A DNA stretch of 30,350 nucleotides from Planctomycetales bacterium (lineage in GTDB: Bacteria; Planctomycetota; SBBH01). The position numbers and the translations under genes are program-made. Location: assembly GCA_005239795.1 (NCBI GenBank), contig SBBH01000156.1:1-30350 (forward strand), given 5' to 3'. Below the pieces are notes generated by a model, which saw only the letters and a list, made by a program, of their open reading frames with translations, made no database searches and was not told where the DNA came from. Of the stretch, positions 14,759 through 22,817 are shown in pieces. The first letter of the stretch is position 1, and every line of letters starts with the position of its first letter.

Positions 14759-15415
14759 CAGGGACCGGGGATCCTTACCCAGAGCAAACAGGCCAAGAAG
14801 CGCCAGGTTGCGCGCCGTGGTCGCGACAAACCCCCGTTCTTCCCACCTTCTGGCGGAGGTGAAGATTGGCTCTTCCAGAACCACGAACCGGCCTGCCTGA
14901 CGCAGCGCTTTAACGAATCCAATGTCCTCCATCAGCGGCCAATCGGGAAACCCTCCCAGAGATTCAAAAATATCCCGCCGCGCGAAGACTCCCTGATCCC
15001 CGTACGGAAGGCACAAAAGACGGGAGCGCAACCACACCCCCTTCTCCAACCACCGGTAGCGGCGCCGTGGGGAATCCACCGCAAAACGGAAGGCGCCTCC
15101 GACGATCCGCGGATCCGCGACCGCTTCCCGCAGACGCCTCAAGGCCCGGGAGGTCACGCGCGTGTCCGCGTGAAGAAACCAGAGGATGTCCCCTCGGGCC
15201 TCGGCGGCTCCCGCGTTCATCTGGCGGCCGCGGCCCCTCGAGACCTTCAAGAAACGAATGGAAAAAGGACGGCAGACCACCTCGGTTTGATCGGTGCTCC
15301 CGCCGTCGACGACCAGGATCTCCACCTCGGGGTCCGCCCGGGAGAGCGCCGAGAGCGTCCCTGGGAGAATCCCTTCCTCGTTCAGGGCGGGGATGACAAC
15401 GCTGATCTTAGGCAT
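14750..15415 (-). CDS. TIGR04283-family glycosyltransferase (arsenosugar-associated)
   Basis: A GT-A fold family 2 glycosyltransferase of 221 residues, last gene of the arsenic operon. It begins MPKISVVIPALNEEGILPGT, then VDGGSTDQT, the RGRGRQMNAGAAEARGDIL block with FLHADTR (the metal-binding DxD-like motif), and GDQGVFARRDIFESLGGFPD. NQ/RGRQMNAGA and GDQGIF mark the TIGR04283 subfamily, which is found beside radical SAM and ArsM genes and is annotated as arsenosugar biosynthesis. The ATG overlaps the radical SAM gene by 8 nt. Its 3' end overlaps the alcohol dehydrogenase gene by 9 nt. Donor and acceptor sugars cannot be read from the sequence. Confidence 0.9.
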   Translation of the reverse strand: MPKISVVIPALNEEGILPGTLSALSRADPEVEILVVDGGSTDQTEVVCRPFSIRFLKVSRGRGRQMNAGAAEARGDILWFLHADTRVTSRALRRLREAVADPRIVGGAFRFAVDSPRRRYRWLEKGVWLRSRLLCLPYGDQGVFARRDIFESLGGFPDWPLMEDIGFVKALRQAGRFVVLEEPIFTSARRWEERGFVATTARNLALLGLFALGKDPRSLSR

Positions 15416-16352
15416 TCGTACAGGTGCCGCGCGGCCCCGTGGCCCGGCAACAATATGTCGCGCAAGCAGGATGCGTCAGGGAGACGGCCCGCCCGAACGA
15501 CTCGGCGAGGCTCCCGCCGAGATCGAACGCGGGAACCTCGTAAATGATGGGGCAGGGATAGACCCGAAGAGCGCCGTCGGCGCGCTTCAGGACCGAGCGG
15601 CCGTTGGCGCACATGAGCGTCCGCTTGTCGAAGCGGAAGGAAGCGAGATGGTCGTCCGACAGGACGGGGGTCTCTTTCGGGCCGTCGATGCGCAAGAGCT
15701 GGGATCCCATCTCAAGAACCGCCGGGAGGAGCTTGACTTCAACGTCAGCCCCCTCCTCGGCGAACAGGCCGCGCAACCTCGATTCGCACTGAGCCGAGCT
15801 CATCGGGTTTCCCCGGAACACCTCCGCCGTTGCCGTGATGATGGGGGGCACGCCGGCCTTCGCCAAACGGACCGCGAGAGACACCGTGAGGTGGAATTGC
15901 CCCTTCCCCCGGATCGCATCGTGGCGCGCCTCGACATAATGGTCCAGACTCACGCGGAAGGAGAGGCGCCCCTCCGAACGGCGCGCCAGCGACACCGCCG
16001 CGTCAAACGCCTTCTCCAAGGGCTTGGTGGCGTTGGTCAGCACCGTGACGCGGCGAGCGCCGTCCAGGGCCGCCTCCAGCATCGGCAGGATCTCTTTGTT
16101 AAGAAATGGTTCGCCGCCAGTGAAATAGACGTGGGAGAGCCCGAAACGGGCTCCCTCGTCGAGGAACCGCTGCACCTCCATGAGAGTCATCTGAGGGAGG
16201 ATGTCGTTTGTGGGGGAGGACCCGACGTAGCAATGGATACAAGCGAGGTTGCATTTCGAGCCGAGGAGGAACCAGAGGTCGTCGAGGCGGGGTTCATTTG
16301 CGACCCGCTGGAAGTCCACCACGGCTGTTTTTTGACGCCCGTCCGTTTCCAT
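15408..16352 (-). CDS. radical SAM protein with Cys-rich C-terminus, in arsenic operon
   Basis: The 314-residue protein has the radical SAM cluster CNLACIHC (Cys 34, 38, 41), the glycine motif YFTGGEPFLN, and a C-terminal region with several Cys (YPCPIIYEV and THPACATYCCRATGPRGTC), suggesting a SPASM-like auxiliary cluster. In arsenosugar clusters the radical SAM enzyme ArsS adds a 5'-deoxyadenosyl group to dimethylarsenite. This protein sits in the ArsS position, 1 nt overlap after arsM, but lacks the LQxNxGYxCNQxCxHCH opening I would expect for ArsS. It is either a divergent ArsS or a different enzyme filling that role. Radical SAM membership is certain; function is inferred from context. 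Confidence 0.8.
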   Translation of the reverse strand: METDGRQKTAVVDFQRVANEPRLDDLWFLLGSKCNLACIHCYVGSSPTNDILPQMTLMEVQRFLDEGARFGLSHVYFTGGEPFLNKEILPMLEAALDGARRVTVLTNATKPLEKAFDAAVSLARRSEGRLSFRVSLDHYVEARHDAIRGKGQFHLTVSLAVRLAKAGVPPIITATAEVFRGNPMSSAQCESRLRGLFAEEGADVEVKLLPAVLEMGSQLLRIDGPKETPVLSDDHLASFRFDKRTLMCANGRSVLKRADGALRVYPCPIIYEVPAFDLGGSLAESFGRAVSLTHPACATYCCRATGPRGTCTNA

Positions 16353-17410
16353 CAGCAGCAGGCCCCTGCGGGTTTTACCTCGCCCGGCGCGGCTGACGCA
16401 GGAGCACAGGCGAAAAGACCGAAATGCCGAACGGGTTTTGTGACATCGAAATATTTCGCGAGGCGTGTATCCGAAAGCATCCGTGCGGTATTCCGGCAGA
16501 CCGGCGTAGGACGTCCCGACTCGAACGCATGATGATCGTCATAAATGAACCGCGCGGGACTTCCCGGGAGGTTCCCCTTGTAGATGGCGACCTGACCATA
16601 ATCCTCGCACCGCCGGTCGAGAGGGGTCTCGAACTTCTGCGCCCGGACCGTCAATGAGGAAAAGGTGATCGGCTCTCCCATCGCCTCGGTCTGCAGGACG
16701 CGCCGGGAAACGACGCGCGGGTCCAGGAAGCCGGCGTCTTTCATCCGGTCGAACCCGTCGTGCTCGTAATCCGCGCCACCCAGACACTCCGCGACCATGC
16801 GCGGGTCATTCCGGATCGTCTCCGGCACGCGCCGATCCGAAAAGATGTCCGAGTAATAAAGTTCGCCGCCGGGCTTCAGGACGCGCCAGACCGTGCGGAA
16901 AACCTCCTCCTTGGCCGGAGAGAGGTTTACGACGCAGTCGGAGATCACAAGGTCCACCGAGTTGTCCGGGATGTTGTCGGCCGTCTCGATGAACCCCTTG
17001 TGGAATGCCGCATTGGGGCGCGCATAGCCGAAGCGCTTGGCGACGACCGGCGCGTTCTCCCGCGCCACCGCCAACTGCTCATCGGTCATGTCGACGCCGT
17101 GGACGAACCCTTCTGGGCCGACGAGATACGAAGCGATGAAGGCATCCACGCCGGCGCCGGATCCCAGATCCAGAACGGTGAGACCGGTCAGATCGTCTTC
17201 CGGCAGAGGACAGCCGCAACCGTAATGCTTGTCCTTCACGGCCGTCGGGATTAGCTCCAGCACGTCCCGGAAGCGTGAAAGCGTGCTCGTCGTGCAACAG
17301 GCCTTTTCCGATAGATCCGCGCTTGTCTTCAGGGTCCGGCCATAGAACTCGCTCAAGCTTGCGCGGAGCCTGTCCCGATTCAAGGACCCATTTTCTGTCG
17401 CCTGTGTCAT
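16352..17410 (-). CDS. arsM: arsenite S-adenosylmethionine methyltransferase ArsM
   Basis: ArsM methylates arsenite stepwise to mono-, di- and trimethylated forms using SAM and thiols. The 352-residue product has the SAM loop DLGSGAGVDA (81-90) and the arsenic-binding cysteines: C38-C39, YGCGCP (C65, C67), SDCVVNLSP (C159) and AECLGG (C209). C159 and C209 have the 50-residue spacing of the two essential cysteines in characterised ArsM. Asp158 replaces the common Asn of SNCV. The C-terminal domain (LDRRCEDYGQVAIYKG, HHAFESG, VCRNTARML, HFGLFAC) is present, and the protein ends in a Cys-Cys pair. It overlaps the upstream TIGR04282 gene by 4 nt and the radical SAM gene by 1 nt. Confidence 0.95.
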   Translation of the reverse strand: MTQATENGSLNRDRLRASLSEFYGRTLKTSADLSEKACCTTSTLSRFRDVLELIPTAVKDKHYGCGCPLPEDDLTGLTVLDLGSGAGVDAFIASYLVGPEGFVHGVDMTDEQLAVARENAPVVAKRFGYARPNAAFHKGFIETADNIPDNSVDLVISDCVVNLSPAKEEVFRTVWRVLKPGGELYYSDIFSDRRVPETIRNDPRMVAECLGGADYEHDGFDRMKDAGFLDPRVVSRRVLQTEAMGEPITFSSLTVRAQKFETPLDRRCEDYGQVAIYKGNLPGSPARFIYDDHHAFESGRPTPVCRNTARMLSDTRLAKYFDVTKPVRHFGLFACAPASAAPGEVKPAGACC

Positions 17411-18033
17411 TCGCCCCCTCCTTGTCCAACAACTTGTATCGTTTCATATAAGTCTTCCTTCCGATCCACGTCATGGAGTGTTTCGAGGAGACGCCAGCGC
17501 ATTCCCTTTTGGCGCAGGCGTGTGAGTGTGGTTTCCAGGACCCGTTCCGTTCCCCAGGAGATCCGGGTCAAGATTTCCGGAATGGGCTGGGAGAGCCCCA
17601 GCAGGTAATACCCTCCGTCGGCGGCTGGGCCGAGGACCGCCGGAAACTTCCGCAGCGCGTGGAAAGCATCTTTCAGGTGGTCTCCTGTTAAATCAGGGCA
17701 GTCGCTCCCGATAACGACAGTGCGGCAAATCCCCTGTTTCAAGCTCCGATCAAACGCCACCCTCAAACGAGATCCGAGATCGCCCGCGGTCTGGGCAAGA
17801 CAGGAAAGCCCTTGCCCCCATCTGGATTGGAACGCTTGCAGGCGTCTGCCCGGAGCAACCCACACCTCGACGGAACGTCCCATCGCCGCCTGCACGCGGG
17901 CGAGCACGAGCGTCGAACGCAAAAGGGATTTGTAAACGAAAAGAGCACGGCGTTTGCCGACCTCGCGCGCCAAGCGCGTCTTCACGCGGCCGATTTCGGG
18001 ATGGCGCACGAAAACCAGAAGGCGTTCAGACAT
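17407..18033 (-). CDS. TIGR04282-family transferase (CofC-like, arsenosugar-associated)
   Basis: A nucleotidyltransferase-like GT-A protein of 208 residues related to DUF2064. Family segments are LLVFVRHPEIGRVKTRLARE, VVIGSDCPDLTGDHL, GPAADGGYYLLGL, and SWGTERVLETTLTRL. It is the usual partner of TIGR04283 transferases in arsenosugar clusters and may build or attach the sugar part. I chose ATG 18033, directly before the conserved LLVFVRHP; the frame stays open to 18102, which would overlap the flavoprotein gene. Its stop overlaps the arsM start (ATGA). Confidence 0.9.
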   Translation of the reverse strand: MSERLLVFVRHPEIGRVKTRLAREVGKRRALFVYKSLLRSTLVLARVQAAMGRSVEVWVAPGRRLQAFQSRWGQGLSCLAQTAGDLGSRLRVAFDRSLKQGICRTVVIGSDCPDLTGDHLKDAFHALRKFPAVLGPAADGGYYLLGLSQPIPEILTRISWGTERVLETTLTRLRQKGMRWRLLETLHDVDRKEDLYETIQVVGQGGGE

Positions 18034-18080
18034 CGAGCTGTTTGACCTTTTTTCGATCCGGCTGTGGTTCCATGGCTTCC

Positions 18081-19592
18081 TTACCGGCTCCACTGGAGCC
18101 ACTTCGAGAACAGTCTCCGCACGAACGGCGTCAGGCGCGTCCGCTGATAGGCGTCGCCTGCCTTGCGGATCGCCTCCGCCTGCGTGGGGTAAGGATGGGT
18201 GACACTCGAGAGACGGCCGAGGCCGAAGCCGGCGGCCATCGCGACGGAGATCTCGGAGATCATGTCCCCCGCATGCGAAGCGACGATGGTAGCCCCCAGG
18301 ATCTCGTCACTTCCCTGGCGCACATGCACCTTTACCAATCCCGCGTCCTCCCCGTCCAGAACCGCGCGGTCCACCTCGGCAAACTCCTGGACGAACGTCT
18401 GAACCGCGATCCCCTTCTCTTTGGCGTCTTTCTCATACATCCCGACATGCGCGATCTCGGGGTCCGTGTAGGTACACCAGGGAATCGTAAGGGCGCTTGT
18501 ACGCTTCCGTCCCAGAAACAAGGCGTTCTGGATCACGATCCGCGCCAGGGCATCCGCCGTGTGTGTGAACTTGTAGGCGAAGCAGAGGTCCCCCGCCGCG
18601 TAGATCCGGGGGTTCGTGGTCTGGAGGAAGTCGTTCACCCGGACGCCCTGCTTGTCAAAGGCGACCCCGGCCGCCTCCAACCCTAGGTTTCCGACATTGG
18701 GCGCGCGGCCGACGCCCAGGAGGATCTCGTCGACGGCGATCATTTCCTCTTTCCCCGCGCACTCCAGGTAGATCCGCTTTTCATTCCCCTCCTTTTCGAC
18801 CCGGAGGAGCTTGACGGCGAACACCGTCCGGACCCCATCCCGGGCGAAGGCGTGTTGGACGCGCTCGGTGGCATCGGCGTCCTCGCGGCCCAGGATCTTG
18901 GGAGAGACCTCCAGGAGAAACACATCCGAACCGAACCGCCGGAACGCCTGGGACATCTCGCAGCCGATGGGGCCGGCGCCGATCACGGCCAGGCGCTTAG
19001 GGAGCTCCGTGAGCGAGAAGATCGTTTCGTTCGTCAGGCACCCGGCCTCCGCAAGGCCCGGGATGGGGAGCACCACGGCGCGCGCCCCCGTCGCGATCAC
19101 GGCCTTCTTGAAATGAAGCCGCTTTCCGTCCACCTCTACGGCGTCGGAGCTGACGAAACGCCCTTCGCCGACAAACAGATCCACGCCCAGCTTCGTATAG
19201 CGGTGGACGGAGTCGTTCGCGCTGATTTCAGACCGGAGCCGCCGCATCCGTTCCATCACCTTGGGGAAGTCGACGCGGGCCCCTTCCGGGACCGACACGC
19301 CGAAACCGGATGCGTCCCGGACGGCAGCGGCGGCGCGCGAGGCGCGAATGAGCCCTTTGGAAGGGACGCACCCAACATTGAGGCAGTCCCCTCCCATGAG
19401 GTGCTTCTCGATCAGCGCGACCTTGGCGCCAAGACCCGCCGCCCCCGCCGCCGTCACGAGCCCCGCGGTCCCGGCGCCGACCACGACCAGGTTGTAGCGG
19501 CCGGCCGGTTCGGGGTTCTTCCACTGCGGCGGGTGGACGTTCCCAAGCAGGACGCGGTTATGAACATCGTCTGGTTGCAACGTCACAGTCAT
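18081..19592 (-). CDS. mercuric-reductase-like FAD disulfide oxidoreductase
   Basis: A 503-residue class I pyridine nucleotide-disulfide oxidoreductase. It has the FAD loop VVVGAGTAGLVTAAGAAGLG (37-56), redox pair C70/C75 in GGDCLNVGCVPSK, the NAD loop VIGAGPIGCEMSQAF, AAGDLC, and the C-terminal dyad in VTHPYPTQAEAIRKAGDAYQ then RTRLTP. It lacks the N-terminal HMA domain and the C-terminal vicinal Cys pair of true MerA, so Hg(II) reduction is unlikely. This HPYPTQ subgroup commonly accompanies TVP38/TMEM64 proteins, as here. The ATG overlaps the TVP38 stop by 4 nt, with AAAGGGG nearby as ribosome binding site. The same frame stays open upstream across TVP38, but that stretch is not homologous and is excluded. 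Confidence 0.9.
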   Translation of the reverse strand: MTVTLQPDDVHNRVLLGNVHPPQWKNPEPAGRYNLVVVGAGTAGLVTAAGAAGLGAKVALIEKHLMGGDCLNVGCVPSKGLIRASRAAAAVRDASGFGVSVPEGARVDFPKVMERMRRLRSEISANDSVHRYTKLGVDLFVGEGRFVSSDAVEVDGKRLHFKKAVIATGARAVVLPIPGLAEAGCLTNETIFSLTELPKRLAVIGAGPIGCEMSQAFRRFGSDVFLLEVSPKILGREDADATERVQHAFARDGVRTVFAVKLLRVEKEGNEKRIYLECAGKEEMIAVDEILLGVGRAPNVGNLGLEAAGVAFDKQGVRVNDFLQTTNPRIYAAGDLCFAYKFTHTADALARIVIQNALFLGRKRTSALTIPWCTYTDPEIAHVGMYEKDAKEKGIAVQTFVQEFAEVDRAVLDGEDAGLVKVHVRQGSDEILGATIVASHAGDMISEISVAMAAGFGLGRLSSVTHPYPTQAEAIRKAGDAYQRTRLTPFVRRLFSKWLQWSR

Positions 19593-20229
19593 GCGGGATT
19601 TCCCCTTTCCATTGACATGGTAGGCTGAGTCGGCACCACCTTTGCCAGGGCCTTCCGGGCGATCCGCGTGATGAAGACCGTCAACACCGCCGTCGCGGCA
19701 AGTCCCACCGCGAAGAAGGCCCATTCCGTCGGCGTCCGCTCCCGTTTCCCCGAGGCCAAGGTCGCCAGATCTCCCGCCAGCGCCCCCAGATAGACGTAGA
19801 GGACCGTCCCCGGGAACATCCCGACCCAGGAAGCGAGACAATAGGACCGGAACGGGATCCGGGTCAGGCCGTAGGCGTAGTTGAGAAGCGCGAAGGGAAA
19901 GACGGGAGAAAGCCGCGTCAGGAGCACGATCTTGGCCCCTTCTTGGGCCACCGCTTCGTCGATCGCCCGGAAGCGCGCGTTCCCCGCGATCTTTCGCGCG
20001 ACCCAGTCCCGGGCCAGGTACCTGCGCCGATGAGGAACGCCGCGGAGGCCCCCAGGGTCGAGGCCAGTGAAACGGTGAGCGATCCGGCGACGACCCCGAA
20101 AAGGATCCCGGCGGCCATCGTGGCAATGGAACCGGGAACGAAAAGGACACAGGCCAGGACATAGAGCAGTACGAACGCGGCGTATCCCTAGGCCCCGAGC
20201 CCCTGGATCCATGCGAGCGTTTCGATCAT
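19589..20229 (-). pseudogene. TVP38/TMEM64 (SNARE-associated/DedA-like) membrane protein with two lesions
   Basis: A full TVP38-type protein is recognisable only by joining frames. From ATG 20229 (overlapping the DUF547 stop by 4 nt) it reads MIETLAWIQGLGA, then an amber TAG at 20188-20190 where TGG would give the expected Trp. Next is GYAAFVLLYVLACVLFVPGS, then MAAGILFGVVAGSLTVSLAS and AAFLIG. Near 20017-20030 one base is missing, and the protein resumes in the next frame as RRYLARDWVARKIAGNARFR, LLTRLSPVFPFALLNYAYGL, WVGMFPGTVLYVYLGALAGD. Length without lesions is about 213 residues, normal for the family. The operon overlaps are intact on both sides, so the decay is recent or the lesions are sequencing errors. 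Confidence 0.82.
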
Positions 20230-20999
20230 TTGCCGTTCAAGCTCCAGTCGTAGTTCAGGTATTCCACCTCGATCTCCTTCCGGTTCGCCCGGATGAACTT
20301 CTGCGCATCTTCCGGGGCGTGGGGAAGCACGAAGTCGATCACGCTGGCGGACCCTCTCTCGAAATCTCCCGAAAACCAGGAGAAGATTTTGGAGAGCCGC
20401 GCGACGGGCTTCTTTCCCCCGAACCAGCCGCTTTCCATGGAGGTGGAGAGCCCCTTGGACTTGTTGGCGAGAAACCGCTTCGCCGCGGCCGTCAGTTGCT
20501 CCTCGATCTTCCCAGGAAGGTAGGCCTCCGAGGCTAGGTCTGGGCAGGACTTCGACGCGCAAACGATCGCGAAATGGATCCGGGGTTCCCCCATCTTCCG
20601 CAGGATCTTGTGCTCGATATGCTCCAGACTGTACTTCTTGCCGCCCACGGTCCATTCTTCTGTGTCCCAGCGACTCGGGATGTCCTTAATGCTCTTGACG
20701 GGGCATTTCCGGAGGATCAGTTTGAGCGTGAAGGCGTTGTAGGCGTTGATCCAGAGCGCGAGCTGCTCGTTCCGGGAGAGGCGGGAAGGATCGGTCTTGC
20801 CGATCGTTTCGAGATAAGCGTCGAGCCCCTTTTCCTCTTTTTTGAGTCCTGCGTAGTCCACCATGCCGTCCTTGACGTGGGCGCCGAGGAGGCGGTCGTA
20901 GGGAGCGTGGAGCGCCGCGGGAGGTTCCTGCTCCTCCCCCGCGGACGTCATACATAAACCCAGCGCGACGAGCGCCAGTGCGCACCTTGCCATTGTCAT
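20226..20999 (-). CDS. secreted DUF547 protein
   Basis: A 257-residue protein with an N-terminal signal peptide (MTMARCALALVALGLCMTSA) and a DUF547 domain. Domain segments are YDRLLGAHVKDGMVDYAGLK, LSRNEQLALWINAYNAFTLK, SIKDIPSRWDTEEWTVGGKK, HFAIVCASKSCPDLASEAY and FSWFSGDF. DUF547 has no established activity; conserved Cys, Trp and His residues suggest a periplasmic redox or cysteine-dependent fold. The ATG at 20999 overlaps the Pit stop (ATGA), and its stop overlaps the TVP38 start. DUF547 genes commonly sit next to TVP38 and flavoprotein genes, matching this order. A role in arsenic handling is inference from context only. Confidence 0.88.
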   Translation of the reverse strand: MTMARCALALVALGLCMTSAGEEQEPPAALHAPYDRLLGAHVKDGMVDYAGLKKEEKGLDAYLETIGKTDPSRLSRNEQLALWINAYNAFTLKLILRKCPVKSIKDIPSRWDTEEWTVGGKKYSLEHIEHKILRKMGEPRIHFAIVCASKSCPDLASEAYLPGKIEEQLTAAAKRFLANKSKGLSTSMESGWFGGKKPVARLSKIFSWFSGDFERGSASVIDFVLPHAPEDAQKFIRANRKEIEVEYLNYDWSLNGK

Positions 21000-22132
21000 G
21001 ACGCCGCCCCTTTCAAGGCCAGATAGACCGCCGCGGAAAGGAGGCCGGCCACAGGAAGCGTGATCACCCAGGAGGCCACCACCTTGCTGATCATCCCCCA
21101 ATGCGCTTGGCGGTTCGCCAGACCGATTCCGAAGAGCGCCCCGCAGGTCACGTGGGTGGTGGAGACAGGAACCCCCAGCTTCGAGGCAAAGAGGATGAGG
21201 ATCGCCGCCACAAAATTCCCCGTGAACCCCTGGCCGTGGTTCATCTCGGTGATCCGATGCCCCATCGTCTGGGCGACCTTGCGGGCCTGGAGGATCCCGC
21301 CGATCGCCATCGCCACCGCGACGCCTCCGATCCCCCAAAAGGCGGAAAACCCCAAGGCGCCGGCCCCCCATAGGAGCGCCACGACCTTCGGCGTGTCATT
21401 CAAGCCTCTTGAGAAACCGACCGCCCCGGCGCTCAGATAGTGGCACCAGTCGAGCACTTGCTGCGCGCTCACCCCCAGCACGCGTCCGGAGTACCGCTCA
21501 AAACAGCTTCCGGTTGCGCCCACGGCGATTGTGAGCTCTCCCGTCGGTTGTGCAACCGCGCCAACAACATCTGCGCAACAGGTCTCGGCGGCGATCACCT
21601 GAACTTCCTCGCCTATGCAGAGACAAGTCTGGCGCGTCACGCCAAGCGCCAAGCGAGCCCGCCTAAAAAGCGGGTAGAGGACAACCGTGATCGCAAATGC
21701 GATCGCCGGGCCGGCCAGGAGCGGCGCCAAAAAACTTCCCCCAAGCGCCGACAGTCTCAAACCCTGCCCTGCCGCGAGGCCCGCCCCGACAAGTCCCCCC
21801 GTGAGCCCATGCGTTGTGGAAACAGGAAATCCCCAGGCCGTCGCCAGGAGGACCGTCCCCGCCGCGCCGAATCCCACCGCCGCCAGGAAGCTCGGATCTG
21901 CCGCGGCCGCCGCCGGAACCAGCCCATTTCCGCTGAACGTCCGTATGAGCTTTTCTCCGACGAGAAGCGCCGTCAGCGATCCTGCGAATGTCGTCACTGT
22001 CCCCCAGAGAAGCGCGCGCCGGTAATCGGTCGTGCCGCTCCCGAACAAAGTCGCGACTCCCTTGAAGTTGTCGTTGGCCCCGTTGGCATAGGCCAGAAAC
22101 AGAACCGCGAGGAAAATGCCGGCTTCGATCAT
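20996..22132 (-). CDS. pit: Pit-family inorganic phosphate transporter
   Basis: A polytopic membrane protein of 378 residues, first gene of the arsenic operon. The Pit signatures appear twice, as expected for the inverted duplication: YANGANDNFKGVATLFGSGT with FPVSTTHGLTGG in the first half, and SRGLNDTPKVVALL with GVPVSTTHVTCGALFG in the second. A Cys-containing cytosolic loop (about 164-220) separates them. Pit carriers move metal-phosphate and also admit arsenate. I prefer ATG 22132 (MIEAGIFL) over the TTG at 22144; the ribosome binding site AAGGAG lies 12 nt upstream. A 9-bp inverted repeat brackets this site. Four-base overlap with DUF547 shows co-transcription with the arsenic genes. 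Confidence 0.93.
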   Translation of the reverse strand: MIEAGIFLAVLFLAYANGANDNFKGVATLFGSGTTDYRRALLWGTVTTFAGSLTALLVGEKLIRTFSGNGLVPAAAAADPSFLAAVGFGAAGTVLLATAWGFPVSTTHGLTGGLVGAGLAAGQGLRLSALGGSFLAPLLAGPAIAFAITVVLYPLFRRARLALGVTRQTCLCIGEEVQVIAAETCCADVVGAVAQPTGELTIAVGATGSCFERYSGRVLGVSAQQVLDWCHYLSAGAVGFSRGLNDTPKVVALLWGAGALGFSAFWGIGGVAVAMAIGGILQARKVAQTMGHRITEMNHGQGFTGNFVAAILILFASKLGVPVSTTHVTCGALFGIGLANRQAHWGMISKVVASWVITLPVAGLLSAAVYLALKGAAS

Positions 22133-22133
22133 G

Positions 22134-22184
22134 GTGCGACCCAACTCCTTTCGGACATGCTATTGCGAGGCCGACGGGTCGCAC
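22134..22184 (-). promoter_or_regulatory. inverted repeat bracketing the ribosome binding site of the pit-arsM operon
   Basis: GTGCGACCC (22134-22142) and GGGTCGCAC (22176-22184) are exact 9-bp complements, separated by 33 nt that contain the operon's ribosome binding site (CTCCTT on the plus strand, 22145-22150). One arm ends one base from the ATG. It could be an operator for a repressor or an mRNA hairpin that exposes or hides the ribosome binding site. No known riboswitch is recognised. Confidence 0.5.
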
Positions 22185-22267
22185 TCTATCTTTTTCAAGA
22201 TTTTTCGCCGGGGTTCGGCCGGACATCCCCTAGAAAACCTCTCAACCGCGGCCTTATCATCGTTGTC

Positions 22268-22762
22268 ATGACCGCCTTGGCTGCCGGACAGAGCGCCCCG
22301 AATTTCTCGCTCGCCGACGCGCGGGGCCAAACGCATACGCTGGCGGAGGCCTCGCGAATAGGGCCGAATCTGCTTGTCTTTTTTAAAATCACCTGTCCGA
22401 CCTGCCGCCTCGCCTTTCCCTACCTGGAAAAGTTGAACCAAGCGTATGGCGACTGCGTCCCCTTCATCGGCGTCGCCCAGGACTCCGCAGCCGAGGCCAC
22501 GACCTTCTCCAGGGAAAATGGCGGCGCCTCATTCCTGCTTCTGGCCGATCCTCCCGACTATGCGGTCTCCAGCCGGTACGGGCTTACCAACGTCCCGACG
22601 GTCTTTGCGATCGAGAAAGGGGGCAAGATCGCTTTCACCAGCATTGGTTTTTCGAAAAAGGATCTTCGGGAACTCGCACAGATCCTCGCCGACTGGTCGG
22701 ACCGCCTCGTCGTAGACCTCTTCCCGAAGGGGGACCCGGCGCCGGACATGAAGCCCGGCTGA
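22268..22762 (+). CDS. thioredoxin-fold (TlpA/peroxiredoxin-like) protein
   Basis: A 164-residue redoxin-domain protein. It begins MTALAAGQSAPNFSLADARG, a typical AhpC/TSA-Redoxin opening, followed by LVFFKITCPTCRLAFPYLEK with redox pair CPTC (about 43-46), and the cis-Pro segment LTNVPTVFAIEKGGKIAF. A CPTC with the -FPYLEKL helix matches TlpA-like disulfide reductases. No signal peptide is present from ATG 22268; the frame is open upstream, but the hydrophobic stretch LIIVV just before the Met is too short to be convincing. It is divergent from pit, sharing a 135-bp spacer, and convergent with the NtrC-type regulator. It may supply reductant to the arsenic enzymes, but that is inference. Confidence 0.85.
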   Translation: MTALAAGQSAPNFSLADARGQTHTLAEASRIGPNLLVFFKITCPTCRLAFPYLEKLNQAYGDCVPFIGVAQDSAAEATTFSRENGGASFLLLADPPDYAVSSRYGLTNVPTVFAIEKGGKIAFTSIGFSKKDLRELAQILADWSDRLVVDLFPKGDPAPDMKPG

Positions 22763-22817
22763 GGCGCCCGCAACGCCGCGCAGGACCGCGCGGCACAGTA
22801 AGCGAGGCCCCAAGTTT

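Noticed and set aside
16352..16354. Possible selenocysteine UGA after the ArsM Cys-Cys tail, since related clusters can contain selenoproteins
   Set aside because: The TGA overlaps the radical SAM ATG and continuing past it gives no conserved extension or SECIS-like hairpin that I can see.
18081..20162. A single long minus-strand frame that could be a TVP38-flavoprotein fusion
   Set aside because: The part upstream of 19592 is Pro/Arg/Ser-rich and not homologous to anything expected; the real TVP38 protein is in the other frames of the same strand. The flavoprotein begins at ATG 19592 with a ribosome binding site.
20188..20190. TAG in TVP38 as pyrrolysine or recoded amber
   Set aside because: TAG is used as a normal stop elsewhere in the window, the gene also has a frameshift, and no pyl genes are visible.
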